Source of the DNA: Siphonodentalium dalli
Lineage: Eukaryota; Mollusca; Scaphopoda; Gadilida; Siphonodentaliidae
Assembly: GCA_032622095.1 (NCBI GenBank)
Contig: CP136068.1
Span: 163,577,465 to 163,641,464 of the forward strand
Direction of reading: 5' to 3'
DNA length: 64,000 nt
Position 1 is the first letter of the stretch. Every line of letters begins with the position of its first letter. Below are positions 36,736-48,469 of this stretch, one piece after another. Made by a program: the position numbers and the translations under genes. The notes beneath the pieces were generated by a model. That model saw nothing but the letters and a program-made list of their open reading frames with translations, had not been told where the DNA came from and searched no databases.

Positions 36736-36789
36736 CACAGGGTAAAACAAAATCCCCACTTACGACTAGATTTGATATGGCGGGTCACA

Positions 36790-37590
36790 TTATACAAACT
36801 ATTAATGTATTTGATACCCTCGCGTCATTCACACAGGAAGGCTGGTATCGCGACATGCGAAACATACATTTAACTGTTGACTTGAAACATATTTCCGCAC
36901 TAATTTTGAAACGTGTATTTTTAGTAGTTGTATAGAGTGTCCTATTGTTTTACTGGACGGAGGAACACATATGAGATTAGATTATAATGCCCATTAAATA
37001 GTTTGAACATAATTATATTAAATTGCTACCTCAGGTCAATCAGCTGGTGCAAAACTAGAAACTATGTGTGAATGTCTACGGCACACACATGTACATCATT
37101 GTACATACATATTGTATATACATATCTGCATTCTTAATAGCATGCAAAATTATCTGATACGAGAAAATAAAGCCTATATATTATGTAATATGTACATGTT
37201 GCAACAGGTCATTTAGGAGGTGAAAAACTAGACACTAGCCCGGGTACAATTGACGACAGCGCACACATATATGTATATGTGTGTGTTATGTGTAAATACG
37301 ACACAATGTGGTGATAAACTAGAAACTAGCCCAGGTGCAACTGGCGAATATGTGCTGAAACCGAAACTAGGCCGGCCAGTTGAAATTTATAATAATTAAG
37401 CTTTGTTACATGTATATAACAGTAAAACCACATGCGTCCTCTAAAATTGTTCACACAGTTAATCAGTTAAAGAAATGACGAATATGTGCATAATATAACG
37501 ACAGTCACAAGTATTTATGTATAAATTCCACATTAGATGATTCACGAGGTGCGAAACTAGATATTATAGGTGCAGACATGTATTTATATA
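36790..37590. repeat. Degenerate EGF-flanking (95-bp family) units
   Basis: Several decayed units: GGTGCAAAACTAGAAAC near 37047, GGAGGTGAAAAACTAG near 37217, GTGGTGATAAACTAG near 37310, and GAGGTGCGAAACTAG near 37545 followed by GTGCAGACATGTATTTATA. No exon in between. Confidence 0.65.
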
Positions 37591-37593
37591 TAC

Positions 37594-37675
37594 CTATTCG
37601 TTTCGTGCACACCCCGTGTGCACATGGTTTATTACGACATAAATTCGTCACTACTCTAGAATACAATTGTTACGA
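37594..37675 (-). pseudogene. EGF-like exon remnant, copy 6
   Basis: The minus strand retains the start of the module (CCATGTGCACACGGGGTGTGC, i.e. PCAHGVC) and the terminal CGAATAG|GTATATA donor region, but the intervening ~85 nt encoding NGA.GF.C.C and GW.G..C are deleted, and the ATTCTAGAG region introduces a stop. Confidence 0.75.
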
Positions 37676-37689
37676 GGAGCTCGAGGCAT

Positions 37690-38248
37690 GTTGCATGCGA
37701 ACAACAAGTTCCTGTTCAAACAGCTAACGCCAATCGCGAGGAACGTCACTATATTTTGTTTATTTTCGTACGAGGAGATTCAGGCAATATTATAAAGGGT
37801 TCAGCTGCAAATATCCACTCAATATATAGTCTGCGTGTTTATCTTAACCCGTTCTAAACTAAATATTCATTACCGGGTAGTTGTTTCAGGACATTTTCAG
37901 ATAATAAGTTCAACAAACGACACTGCACTTTCATAATATGTCGTCTGATTATTTTTGACGAAGACCCTGCCTATGTGTTTACTAATAGATATTGTTGCTA
38001 TGACAATCTAGGGACCTGTGATATACGCATGTCTGGTACCGTCTTCATTGGGAAAGGCTGCCATCTATCTGCATATGCACAAAGCGTCCATTTTACATAA
38101 TCCGAAGACATACAAGCAAGATGACTCCCGCCCACGATTCTGGTCGTAAAGTCTGTTATAGAGTAGTAACGGGACAGGACAGGACAACAGCATCATCCAA
38201 ACCTATATCCCAAGCTGTTGTGAACTATATGCTGATAGGACAGCCATT
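37690..38248. other. Non-coding stretch
   Basis: No recognised gene. GGGACAGGACAGGACAACAGC near 38170 is a short local repeat. Confidence 0.4.
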
Positions 38249-38249
38249 T

Positions 38250-38602
38250 ATAGTAATGCACTAAATAATCGACTCCTTAACCACAGCCAAATTATGGGTA
38301 ACTTTGCAGGATTTAGTCGGAACTATGGCTTCTTGCCATTCATCGGAAAAAAATTATATTCAGAACGAAGTAATTGTATTTTTGTATACAGTAATGCCCT
38401 AAATAATCGACTCCTTAACCGCAGCAGAATAATGGGTAACTTTTCAGGATTTAGTCGAAAATATGGCTTGTTGCCACTCAGTTCTCAGTGAGAGCTTTCC
38501 GATGAATGGCAAGAAGCCATATTTCCGACTAAATACTGCAAAGTTACCCATAATTCTGCTGTGGTTAAGGAGTCGATTATTTAGGCATTACTGTATAATG
38601 GT
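38250..38602. mobile_element. Foldback element with an extra direct unit
   Basis: A ~100-bp module (GCACTAAATAATCGACTCCTT, then ATTATGGGTAAC) occurs at 38252-38352, as a direct copy at 38388-38482, and as an inverted copy at about 38498-38600. The flanking TGCCATTCATCGG and CCGATGAATGGC also pair. Probably a foldback MITE that gained an internal duplication. Confidence 0.75.
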
Positions 38603-38938
38603 TATGGTGTGTACATTATACACCGTGTGATACAAAACTAGACAGTCACGACACAAACATAATTATGAGTAATTTTAGAGTTGCTCATTCGGAAGACAAC
38701 GACAACACAGACGATATATAGATACCGATTCGTTGATTACACAGAACTTGCAAAATGGTCTCTAGAAAACAATCACATTTACAATTGACATTTTATAAGC
38801 AACTAAATAATTGCAATTATCCCCCTTGGCATTTTTGTAGGGAAAATCGAGTTGAGAATAAACAAATGATTGTAGACGAATTGTGTATGTACTGTACCAC
38901 AGTTCGTGTTGATTGAGACCTTGTGCCACGCGTGTTAC
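38603..38938. other. Non-coding stretch with an EGF-exon 3' scrap
   Basis: ATAGATACCGATTCGTTGATT near 38718 resembles the donor end of the EGF exons, preceded by GACAACGACAACACAGACG as in the flanking repeat; the rest of the exon is absent. Confidence 0.45.
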
Positions 38939-38942
38939 TTAA

Positions 38943-39276
38943 AAGGGGTACTGTACCCCAAATATATCTACTTTTATACTCAATATAATATGTGCAACAA
39001 ATGAATGAATTTGAGCATGGGTTAGTGCAAAATAAACTCAAGTGCTCTCTGAACGATGAAAACAGCATGGTAATTATAATGCAAATGAATCTATGGCTGG
39101 AGTCCTAAAATCATTTTCATTATAATTACCATGTTGTTTGCATCGTTCATAGAGCACATGGGTGTATTTTGCACTCATCCATGGCTCAAATTCGTTCATT
39201 TGTTGCATTGATTCTGTTGAGAATAAAATGAGATGGTCCCATAAATGACCGGATTTAATTAGTGTACAGTACCCCT
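38943..39276. mobile_element. TTAA-flanked foldback element
   Basis: The left end AAGGGGTACTGTAC follows TTAA (38939-38942) and the right end GTACAGTACCCCT precedes TTAA (39277-39280). The halves are long inverted repeats sharing CATGGTAATTATAATG and GCTCTCTGAACGATGAA/TTCATAGAGCAC-type sequence. No ORF of substance. Confidence 0.8.
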
Positions 39277-39280
39277 TTAA

Positions 39281-39718
39281 ACTATAATTGTTACTGTAAA
39301 CTGGTATCACGTTGGCTCTCAGTGATTACCAGTCAAACCGCCTTGAAATGTTGCACGGACTTGGTTTTGAAATATAATATAAATAGCTGTCTCGCGACTG
39401 GGTAATACTGTTCCCGCGACGGACACAGAGTGGTATGGTCGATATGTGGACATTTGAAGCTAGTGTTAAGTTAGAAATGTATTAACCCAATCCTGTCAAA
39501 TTACCATATAAACAATTGAATATATTTTTGATATTACATATCATTTGAAAGCATACATGTAGCACTAACCCAATCCCCTATAATTGTATTTAGGGGTGTT
39601 GACTGTTTTGGATAACAAGAACACAACGATGAATATATTCCGGATAACGGGAGCACGAGGTGAGGTAATTATACACGTAGACATGAGTTTCACAGTGGCG
39701 GAGACACGTATTTATATA
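39281..39718. other. Non-coding stretch ending in an EGF-flank unit
   Basis: Positions 39680-39718 (ATGAGTTTCACAGTGGCG, then GAGACACGTATTTATA) match the sequence that lies just outside the EGF exon donors. The exon itself is replaced by the F3 element that follows. Confidence 0.5.
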
Positions 39719-39762
39719 TGTGACCCGCCATATCAAATACAGTCATATTTTGTTACCCTGTG

Positions 39763-39829
39763 CCAATTCATTCTCTTATATATGCGAGTCGACCATAGGT
39801 CACCTCGCATATATAAGAGAATGCATTGG
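39763..39829 (+). repeat. 67-bp palindrome cassette P11
   Basis: Cassette with CAATTCATT in the left arm and GGTCACC near the loop. Confidence 0.92.
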
Positions 39830-40053
39830 CCTAACAATTTTTTACAATTTTAATAAAAAAAAATTGGTATTTTTTAACAATTGTATAATTTTACCCACAC
39901 AGAGCCCAAGACAAACATGAGCAGACGACACTCTTCTATATGCATCTATATATGTGTGAGGCTCCCTGCAGGGTAATGGATGTATTTTTTATTTGATGTC
40001 CTAAAAATTGTAAGAAACATTTATTTAAAAAAAAATGATAAAAATTTGTTAGG

Positions 40054-40120
40054 CCAATTCATTCTCTTATATATGCGAGGCGACCTATGGTCGACTCGCA
40101 TATATAAGAGAATGCATTGG
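40054..40120 (-). repeat. 67-bp palindrome cassette P12
   Basis: Inverted cassette with CAATTCATT at its left edge. Confidence 0.93.
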
Positions 40121-40130
40121 CACAGGGTAA

Positions 40131-41520
40131 CAGTTTCATGAAAACTTGCATATATTGTTTGGAAAAGTTGTCTAGAACAGCCAGGGTTTCGATAATCTGC
40201 AACAAATACACTGTAAGTCTTTTACTTTTGTACAATTGTTTCCTATTGCGGAGCCCACACATGTTGCACTTTATTGCCAACAAACCGTTGGTTCTTGGTG
40301 TGTATAGCTTGTGTTCCCCAAGCCCTAGATAACCAACTGATTTCAGACTGGATCTTCATAACGAATCAATAAAAATGTAATGTTATGCCAGTATTTGGTT
40401 CCAGAATGTATTTTAAGAAACAACAAATTGTCAATGAAACCATTGGTTTGAAAACTCCAAGCTTCTTTAGTGTTTCTTTGAAATTAACCTAACCATACCA
40501 AGGCAAACTAAACACAATTTTTACTGGAAAGTCTTTTTGTCCATTTTGCAGATGCAATATAAGCAGAACATTTTAATAACATTTATACTGACACCAATAA
40601 AATTTTGTCTCTGAAATAGCCACATCACACAATACTAAAATATTTTTTTCTTTCGACAGTACAAACACGTGTGTAAATTTCACAGTAGATATATAATGTA
40701 TTGGCAATCTACACCCACCAGGAGAAGATGCAATACATAATAACATGAAATATACAAGCAATATCAATGCATATCAAGTTATATATGAAATGGGTAGACA
40801 TATAATAAATAATTTAAGTAATTGTTTTATGTTCTCTCGATCTTCAAAGAATTTCCGGACCATTGTTAGAGACTGTAGTACAAACATCTTTATGTTCGTT
40901 TTTTTCAAAAGAATTATGAATTTATCGTCTTTATTCATATATTGAATTCGGGTATTTGTGCTAAAATCTCAATGAAAATTCGTTCGCGCGTTTCACTATA
41001 CTTCAAACATTGCAAATAAGGTGTTTTCTGTCTCAATTTCAGTATCATCACAAAACCTACACTGTCCCCATGATATTGTGGGTTGGCTATATATATATGT
41101 CTGCCTTTTTCAACTTCAAGAAAAATGATTACTCACTGAGTTTAATGAACGCTTTCCTAGATTCAACATTATTTACATTAACTAGATATGTTTCCAGTGT
41201 ATAATTTTCTTTGAATATTCGATATGTTCTTAATTTGTTCATGTCTGACTTTTTGTCGTCGTCGAAAGTGTCTCTCTTAAAATGTAATACATGCTCTTTT
41301 TGCATCCACTCACTTGTCTGCCTCGGTATATCATCGGACAAGTTCAAATTCATAATCTCGTTAATTTTGCTAATCCAAGTTCCTTAAACTTGAGCAGTTG
41401 TGTAGTCATCGTGTAGCATGGCAGATTCGAGCAGTATCGTATTAGATTCAGATTTCTTCAATGTAATCATGTATCGTACGGAATTAATACCTGCATCGGA
41501 TGGCACCGGAAATCTCCCAA
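40131..41520. other. Non-coding stretch
   Basis: No domain recognised in the short open frames on either strand; no tandem or inverted repeat stands out. Confidence 0.4.
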
Positions 41521-41583
41521 TATGACTCGGGAGGTGCAAAACTAGAAATTAGGTGCACACAGAGGCGGAGACACGTATTTATA

Positions 41584-41690
41584 TATATATCGATTCGTTG
41601 GTTGCACAGTCCATTCCATCTCGCGGCACATTTACACGTAAAGCCCCGAGCGCCGTTCTCACACGCCCCGCGCAAACATGTTTATGTATA
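41584..41690 (-). pseudogene. Truncated EGF-like exon, copy 7
   Basis: The minus strand encodes RGACENGARGFTCKCAARW, then NGLCNQRI: the second half of an EGF module with one codon of the GW.G..C motif lost and the first half (C1, C2) replaced by unrelated sequence. The donor position reads CGATATAT in place of CGGTATAT, so GT is lost. Confidence 0.78.
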
Positions 41691-41740
41691 AATGAGCTAC
41701 CAGCATCTGGCCGATAAGGTGCATTACATGACGACACAGA

Positions 41741-41900
41741 CACCTATTTATGTATACCGATTCGTAGGTTGCAAAGTCGATCATTCCATCCCGCGGCACA
41801 TTTACATGTGAAGCTCGAAGCGCCGTTTGTGCACGCCACAGCAGTGCAAACAGTGTTTATTACGACATAATTTGATGTCTGGAATACAGCCGTATCGCGG
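41741..41900 (-). pseudogene. Frameshifted EGF-like exon, copy 8
   Basis: The minus strand starts GCIPDIKLCRNKHC, then shifts frame at the CACTGCTGTGGCG region; the downstream part, in another frame, reads CTNGASSFTCKCAAGWNDRLCN and ends at a preserved donor CG|GTATAC. Only the frameshift separates two otherwise good halves. Confidence 0.78.
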
Positions 41901-42016
41901 AGATTGTGGCAACATTGCTACATATGGCCCAACTATCCTACAAAGAGATTATTTGATAGATAGGCTATTTACTTTTGTGGTCACTCACTATCACTCTCGT
42001 TATAAATGACGCTTAC

Positions 42017-42130
42017 CTCTGCCACATAAGTTTCCGCCCCAACCTGAATTGCAGTTACACGCGATCGCACCTTTAACGACGGAACACTCTCCGTGTCCAT
42101 TGCATGAGTCTACCGAACAGCGTGTTACTC
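42017..42130 (-). CDS. EGF-like domain exon, single-copy type (intact)
   Basis: Acceptor CCTTTCAG precedes 42130 and donor G|GTAAGC follows 42017. The exon is 114 nt (38 codons) with phase-1 ends. It encodes RCSVDSCNGHGECSV, then AIACNCNSGWGGNLC: all six cysteines at canonical spacing and the typical GW.G..C close. It is only distantly related to the amplified EGF exons nearby and has textbook splice sites, so it is the best candidate for a working exon of the minus-strand gene. Confidence 0.9.
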
Positions 42131-42600
42131 CTGAAAGGGATAGAAACAACGATTATGTCTCACCCGAACACAAATGAATTGCTCATTTATAATGTCCTGT
42201 CCTTCTCCAGAACACAGAATAAGACACACACTGCACATCTAACTGAGATACATTAGAAACTCTTGAGTAGGTTGACAATTGGTCATCATAGTTAACATGC
42301 CATAGCTAGCCATGTCGCCCGCTGCATATTCGCACAATGAGACTTCCAAAGTTCGTTATAATCAGCCTGTTTCTTGTTTTGGTCCGTGTATATATAGTTT
42401 ATTCCAGATACTTTCTCTCGGCTACATTTCCTCCAACAGTTCCGACACAGCTCCAACGGCAAAATGGCGAACAGTCTTAACACGCATGAAATTAATATAA
42501 GTAGATAAACATGCATTGATATCATACCAATAAAACGTACTACGTTCACGATATGTGAGTGAATGAGGGATTGCCACGGTCAAACAGAATTCTGGACGAT
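42131..42600. other. Non-coding stretch
   Basis: Intron upstream of the exon at 42017. CATTAGAAACTCTTGA near 42250 recurs near 49823 (CCATTAGAAACTCTTGAC). No other feature. Confidence 0.4.
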
Positions 42601-42619
42601 CGTGTAATTATATAATTAT

Positions 42620-42765
42620 ATGAGGGTGACGACCCCCCTTTTCGTACGCCGGATGCGGGGTCTGTTATGGCGTATTCCGGATGCCAGACCACCGTACGCC
42701 GGATGACGTCGGGCACATATATCGGATGCCGGATGCTTCCATTGATAATTTTTCTTGACGTTAAA
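42620..42765. repeat. GGATGCC-rich dispersed repeat, copy 1
   Basis: Starts GAGGGTGACGACCCCCC and contains CTGTTATGGCGTATTCCGG and several CCGGATGCC units. A related segment lies at 49553-49658, where the GGGGGGTCGTCACCCTC block is at the opposite end, so the block may be a terminal inverted repeat. Confidence 0.65.
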
Positions 42766-42936
42766 CAGCCATTCTGAACTCCTCGACCTGTGACCTCTGC
42801 GGGCCAAGGATGACGGAATCTGACGAGGTTTGCCGAATGGTTAAACAGCAAAAACACAACGAAATTACGTCCGCTAACTTCAGACTTCAGAGTGATGGTA
42901 AATGGAGGAAAATTGTATCGACCCCCTTGTCCTTAA

Positions 42937-43416
42937 AGGTACTCAATCCGATAAAACTCCTCTCAATTACTATTTCAATGGCTTCGGGGGTCAAAAATAT
43001 TTGATTCGAGTCGATGAAGTCACCCATCAAAGCTCAGATTTGTTAGATATCGATTTTAGAAATCTATTATTTTTCATTATCGGGAATACTTTCTGGCCCA
43101 GAACTCAGTCAAAATTGCGTTATTATTACCACTTGATTTTAGAGTTATCCATCCTTGTCTGTTTGAATAGATTTTGGTGTACATATCCCGAGCAGATTAC
43201 GGCAGTTGAAGGCAATTATTAGTACTCATCTCGAGCAAATAACAAATTTCAAAAATCAATATCTAATAACTCTGAGCTTTGTTTGATGGGTTCCTCGACT
43301 CGAATCAAATATTTTTTACCCCCAAAGCCAAAGAAATAGTAATATAGGACCCTTTGATCGGATTGTTGTTGTTGGAATCTGTTGAGATGGGGACCCTCTG
43401 TTCGGATTGAGTACCT
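42937..43416. mobile_element. TTAA-flanked foldback element, family F5, copy 1
   Basis: TTAA (42933-42936), then AGGTACTCAATCCG; the right end CGGATTGAGTACCT precedes TTAA (43417-43420). Long inverted arms share GGCTTCGGGGGTCAAAAAT-type and ATTTGATTCGAGTCGA sequence. Same family as 48470-48897. Confidence 0.85.
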
Positions 43417-43420
43417 TTAA

Positions 43421-44980
43421 ATGGGGTGATATCCACTATTAAAACATAACTTCGCAAAGCGGAATATCCCCTCAATGAGATAGCGACCACAGCTTGCTCT
43501 CACCCGATAACTTTAATAGAAATTCCGACTCATTTCCGCTTTTATCATAAATAGTAGACACCTTCTGACGTTAGGTGGTTCGTTTGAACCATAATTATCA
43601 GTCGTAGATGGCGGATAATGTGTGTACCAATAGACAAATATATGTTTAATTAACCATAAAATTGTCCAACCTGCAGAGCGGTTCGCAAAAATACTAGATA
43701 AGTCCAAGTGTGGGTACCCATCATAACTTCGGGTATCAAAGCCGCAGATCGATCATGCGATGAAATGTCGCCAAACCAGAGCTGGGGTGTCAAAGATGCG
43801 AATGATATGCTTCACATTTTGACCGTTTCTGCTTGAAAATATCCCAATTATAATTCGGACAGACCGGCACATGGATCATCTTTAGGGTGTGGGTGCATGC
43901 GCAAGAGTGAAAGCATGTATGTTTGTTTGTGTTTCATATATGTTCTGATGTCATTAATAGTATAGGCTATGATGTGTTACATCAGTGTAACTCACGAGTT
44001 AGCAGGGACGTGGCTGGAGGTCCCTGTTATGGGTGTTCACCTATAGTTTCTAAATGCACCCCTTCCAGTAATTTCTATTTGCACCCCATGTTAGGTTCGA
44101 GTTTCCATCGAGTTTACAACGGGTTCTTCCAACATTCGCAAATATAGATATAGCGAGTAATGCAGCATCATACAATTAATAGCTGCGTGGGGTTCATGAT
44201 CGAGATTCCAACGTTTCAGCCCATAAAACACCTGCATGATAGATCGATATCTCGATGTTATGCATGTAACGGTCATTAAATCGCAATGTCTCATGTACTC
44301 GATTTGTTCTTTGTTGTGTACGCATATATTACCTCCTGCACCAACGAAGCGTCATTTTCCCCTCCCTTAATTTCCATATGATAGAAACACTCGTCAAGCA
44401 TGCACGGATAAGCATAATACCCTGTATATCCAGGTATATCATGGACATTACGCAATTCGAAGTATCTCCATGTGAGATGAATTATTTAGCCCTTTCTTTA
44501 TACTAAATGGAATAATGACATTCAATTATAAAACAAAACTGGTGTAAGGGTGTATTATATTAATTCTGAGGGATTTTCATGTAATATGAGCAGAAGAAAG
44601 ATACATATATACACTATGACATTTTCATATAATGGGGAGGTTTATATTGATAAACCTTCTAACGTGGCCCTTCCAACAATAACTGGCTATTAACCGAGAG
44701 CCTGCTGGGTTGTATTTACACAATCGCGTACGAAAGGTTTGATGCCTCAAATGTGTTACACCCCAGGAATGTTCAAATAAATCAGATTGTCTAGGTTCCG
44801 TATTACTCCAGAGACCCCACGCCCCCCCCCCCATAATGACTATATTTGCACTTATGAGTACGAAGCTGACTTTTATAATATTAATAGTGATCCAGGAATC
44901 ACTGATCAACAATACACAATTTCTGAAAAGCAAATCACTTCTATTTGCACAAAGCTATACTATAATTTATATATGCATCA
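43421..44980. other. Non-coding stretch with a poly-C tract
   Basis: Contains C11 at 44822-44832. No domain in the short open frames; unassigned. Confidence 0.4.
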
Positions 44981-44989
44981 GATGAGTGT

Positions 44990-45545
44990 AAAAAGCAACA
45001 TAAATATTATCCAAATATATCCAATGAGTGTCCAATCCCCCTTACCAAGGGTCCCAAACCACCCAAAGAGTGTAAATCCACGCAACGAGTGTCTCAATCC
45101 AACATCTTAGTTAATATGCTATACCAAACAAAAAGTTCATAGATTGGTGTCACAAATCAGCCAACTAGAGGCTCGAAACGCCCAATATGTATCCCAAATC
45201 AACCCCACTAGTGTCCCAAATCATCCAAATGGTGTCCAACCCCGCTCAAATGAGTATTCAAAAACATCCCAAACAACTCAACAAGCGTCTCAAACCATCA
45301 ATTGAGAACCCCAAACCATCCACTGGGTGTCCCACGCCATTTAATGACTGTTCATAACCATCCAAATGGGTGTCCCATGTATCACGACGATTACCTCAAA
45401 CCATCAGAATCAGACGTGTCTAAAACAACTGGTGTCTAAATCCATCCCATGCAAAATGTCCCACAACCCAACCTATGAGTGTCCCAACTAGTGTACAAAA
45501 CCATCATCGAATATCTCAAACCAACCAGCGAGTGTCTCGTGGTTT
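44990..45545. repeat. Degenerate ~27-bp minisatellite
   Basis: Many irregular units of the type AACCATCCAAATGGGTGTCCC/CAAATCATCC/GAGTGTCTC, strongly diverged. One strand is C- and A-rich. Confidence 0.75.
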
Positions 45546-47140
45546 CGTAAACCAATTGGATGGGATGGAACACACTTGATGGTCTTAAATACTCTATTGA
45601 GGCTTTTGTACGCTATTTTGGATGTATTGAGATGACAATTAGCAAATGGTTTGTGTTCCAGTTGGATCACCCCCGTGTAGGTGATATCGCCAAAATTGTT
45701 TTCAAAGAAAAACCCGCATATTTAGATAATTTAAATAATTTCGGCCAAATTTATGGACTGAAATGGTCACCCACTGTGTAGGAACTGTTACATCGGAAGT
45801 CGTTCTATCGCCGATTTGTGATGGTTCTTGACTGATTTGTGACGGTTCCTGATGATCCAAATTATACATTTTCGTGAGTTTTTGACAGTTAAAACGCAAT
45901 TTTTGAGCCATCTAGGTGATAATTCGATTCGTTTTTCCATTCCCCTCATAATCTATGGTCTCAAATAACGTAGTCATAATGAAAATCCTATTGTGCGAGT
46001 AATAACAACGACGAAAACTGCGAATTGTGATATCTCGATCGGTTCTCTCCCGATCGAGTCGGTTCTCTCCCAATTTAATCGGTTCTGTCCGGGAAATACG
46101 ATGACTATTATTTGAAGGATACGTGAAAATAACCAAGTGAAAACAACGAAATATCAATTATGTTGAATTTACACCACTTATGATCAATTTACACTGCCTT
46201 CTTATACATGTAATTATGTATCAACGGTAGTAACAGAATCGTTCACTTTATTGTGACGCAAAGCATTCAATTTGACATGAATGGTCAATGTGAACTGCGA
46301 AGACTGATTTTTTTCCCCCAACAAACCAATCATAATGGTCGACTGATTCAAAATGGCCGCCACTTTTTTTCAATATGGACGCCACTTTTTTTTTCAAAAT
46401 GGCCGCCACTGTTTTTTCAAAAAGTCGCATTTTTTATACGAACCACGTGACTTCCATTCCTTATTCGAACATGGCAGCCGCCCACGCAGAGCGGTTCATC
46501 TATGTGACCCATTCCATTTCTCGGTTCCTTTATATATTAAGGTCAAACAAAGGGTGCTGTAATTTACCCCCAAGACGCATTAAACAGTCACCACAAACCC
46601 CATCAAAATTGACGGCGGTCAACTGAATTTGGATCGGGGGAGTGTTTATGGTGTCTTGTGGACACATGTTTTAATTTCATTTTGTCCACAGTTGTCATTT
46701 CACATTGATGCAATATGAACGATAAAGTGAGTCCTTGTCGATTTAGCCAGGCCGTGTACCGGTATATAGTTTGTAATTAAGTTCGTTTTAACTCTATCTT
46801 GGGCTTACTTGTGCAATTTGGGTCATTTATATAAATGATTCGTATACAAATTAGCAGCTAAGCATATACGAGCGTATTAACATTTCACTCGATGATATTT
46901 TGGATTCGAGCGAAATGAAAACTATACTTAATACAATTAAATAAATACACATAAAACATGGTCTATTCCCAATATGTTGGTGCACAACTCCATGACAAAA
47001 CATCACAAATTAATTAAAAACGTTTATGTGCTTATTGCTTGGTTGTTTTATTTGTTCAGTCGTTCCTTGTTTACGTATTATATAGTTATTAAATAACATT
47101 TGATATTTTAATTTGATTTATTTCATTAGTTATTCCTATG
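45546..47140. other. Unassigned stretch with short local repeats
   Basis: Three units of CGGTTCTCTCC/CGGTTCTGTCC at 46038-46091 and three units of ATGG(C/A)CGCCACTTTTTT at 46352-46412. An open frame at 45560-45781 (+) shows no family I recognise. Confidence 0.45.
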
Positions 47141-47159
47141 GGATCAAAATGGTTGGAAA

Positions 47160-47332
47160 CTAAACATTGTAATCAGATGTAATCCAAAGTAATCAGTTAC
47201 ATTTTACTAAAGTAATGTAATCGTAATCAATTACATTTGAAAAATATTTAATCAATAATCGTAATCATGTAAATCAAAAGTAATTGTAATCGTAATCAAT
47301 TACATTGGAATGTAATCGCCCCAACCCTGGCT
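47160..47332. mobile_element. TAATC-rich repeat with hAT-like end
   Basis: Dense GTAATC/AATTAC motifs end in CGCCCCAACCCTGG; the reverse complement begins CCAGGGTTGGGG, resembling hAT termini. A related copy ends near 61524. No second terminus found. Confidence 0.45.
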
Positions 47333-48465
47333 AGAATTGAACACATATCCCACCTAAAACTTTCAACAACAGACCTTCATTTATCAAATAAAGTCACTTG
47401 GTGGTTTGCGCTCCAAAATAGGCGTGAAAAAATCGTATTTTTTAAACATGCATGTATATATCGTAAGCTCAAAGCAGTATCTCACATGTGATCCGTGTAT
47501 TTGTGGAATGCTCGGCAGCTTCAATAGACTTCGTGCCTGACATGCCAGGAGTTGTTTATTCATTAGGAAATGCGTGTTGGTTGTTTCTTGGGAAGGTGTA
47601 TATATACCCGATTGCGTGGACTAGTCGATTGTGATCACTTGCTTTCATATTAAAGAGCACGGCTGATGTGTGCGTCAATGTACAATTATGTAACTGACTT
47701 CACAACGTTCATATATATCACGTCGAAACCCCATCCATACCACGCAGACGTCATATTACGCAGTCACTGCATGCTTAATTGTTAATTGCATGCATATTTA
47801 ACAGTATTAAACTTGTACATTTGACATGATATGGAATAAAATTGATTGTCTTAATGTCAAATGAGTATTTTATGTTTAATGTATAGCTTGTGAGCACTTA
47901 AGGTATAAGCGACATAATACGTTACCACCGTGAACGAGACGCATGCTAATAGTAAAATCTTGATTTGAATAGACAGCCATGGCAGATAATATACTTCCAA
48001 ATACATTAGTTTATAATATCATATAATCATATATCATTTTGAACATGCATGTCCGCCACAATACATGTTTGCTTAATTTCCAAGGATTGAGAAGAGAATG
48101 AATTAGAGCACTAGTTTTGTGATCTTGAACGAGTTTCAGATCATTTTAATACTTTGCAAATCCGAATGCAATCTCGATGTGTTATACATAATGACGTTAG
48201 CCTAGTCGGCAGTGGTAACGTATGTAACGTATTCTGTCGCATGGGAAATTGGAGGCCCATATTTCCATCTGTTGTATGTCAAGGGATAATTTGTTAAAAC
48301 GTCCGCCAATACAGATTTCAATTATATGGATACTCTACTTCAAGAAACTAACCGAATTGGCTCTTATGGTTAACTTCGATTTTTCGGTGAAACATCATGT
48401 CCATTGGGCCCATTTAGCTGGAAAATGTGCTTACTATACTCCACATGTATAATGCTATACGTTTG
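47333..48465. other. Non-coding stretch
   Basis: Nothing recognised. Confidence 0.4.
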
Positions 48466-48469
48466 TTAA

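Larger units (their letters stand above)
36320..36789 (+). mobile_element. MITE, family F3, complete copy
   Basis: Inverted ends TGTGACCCGCCATATCAAAT and ATTTGATATGGCGGGTCACA, with extended similarity in TCGTAAGT/ACTTACGA. Two palindromes (36372-36438 and 36663-36735, the second with an extra TATATA) flank a centre holding GAGCAGACGACACTCTTC and CTCCCTGCAGGG. The target duplication is ambiguous (TA-rich), so this is not evidently the TTAA class. The terminal sequence is unrelated to F1 and F2, although the internal cassette is the same. Confidence 0.88.
39719..40130 (+). mobile_element. MITE, family F3, copy lacking its right end
   Basis: Starts TGTGACCCGCCATATCAAAT and runs through both palindromes (39763-39829 and 40054-40120) and the GAGCAGACGACACTCTTC centre, closely matching 36320-36789, but stops after CACAGGGTAACA; the right TIR is missing. 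Confidence 0.85.

Noticed and set aside
45560-45781. 73-codon open frame as a conserved domain
   Set aside because: No family recognised and the neighbouring frames are fragmentary.
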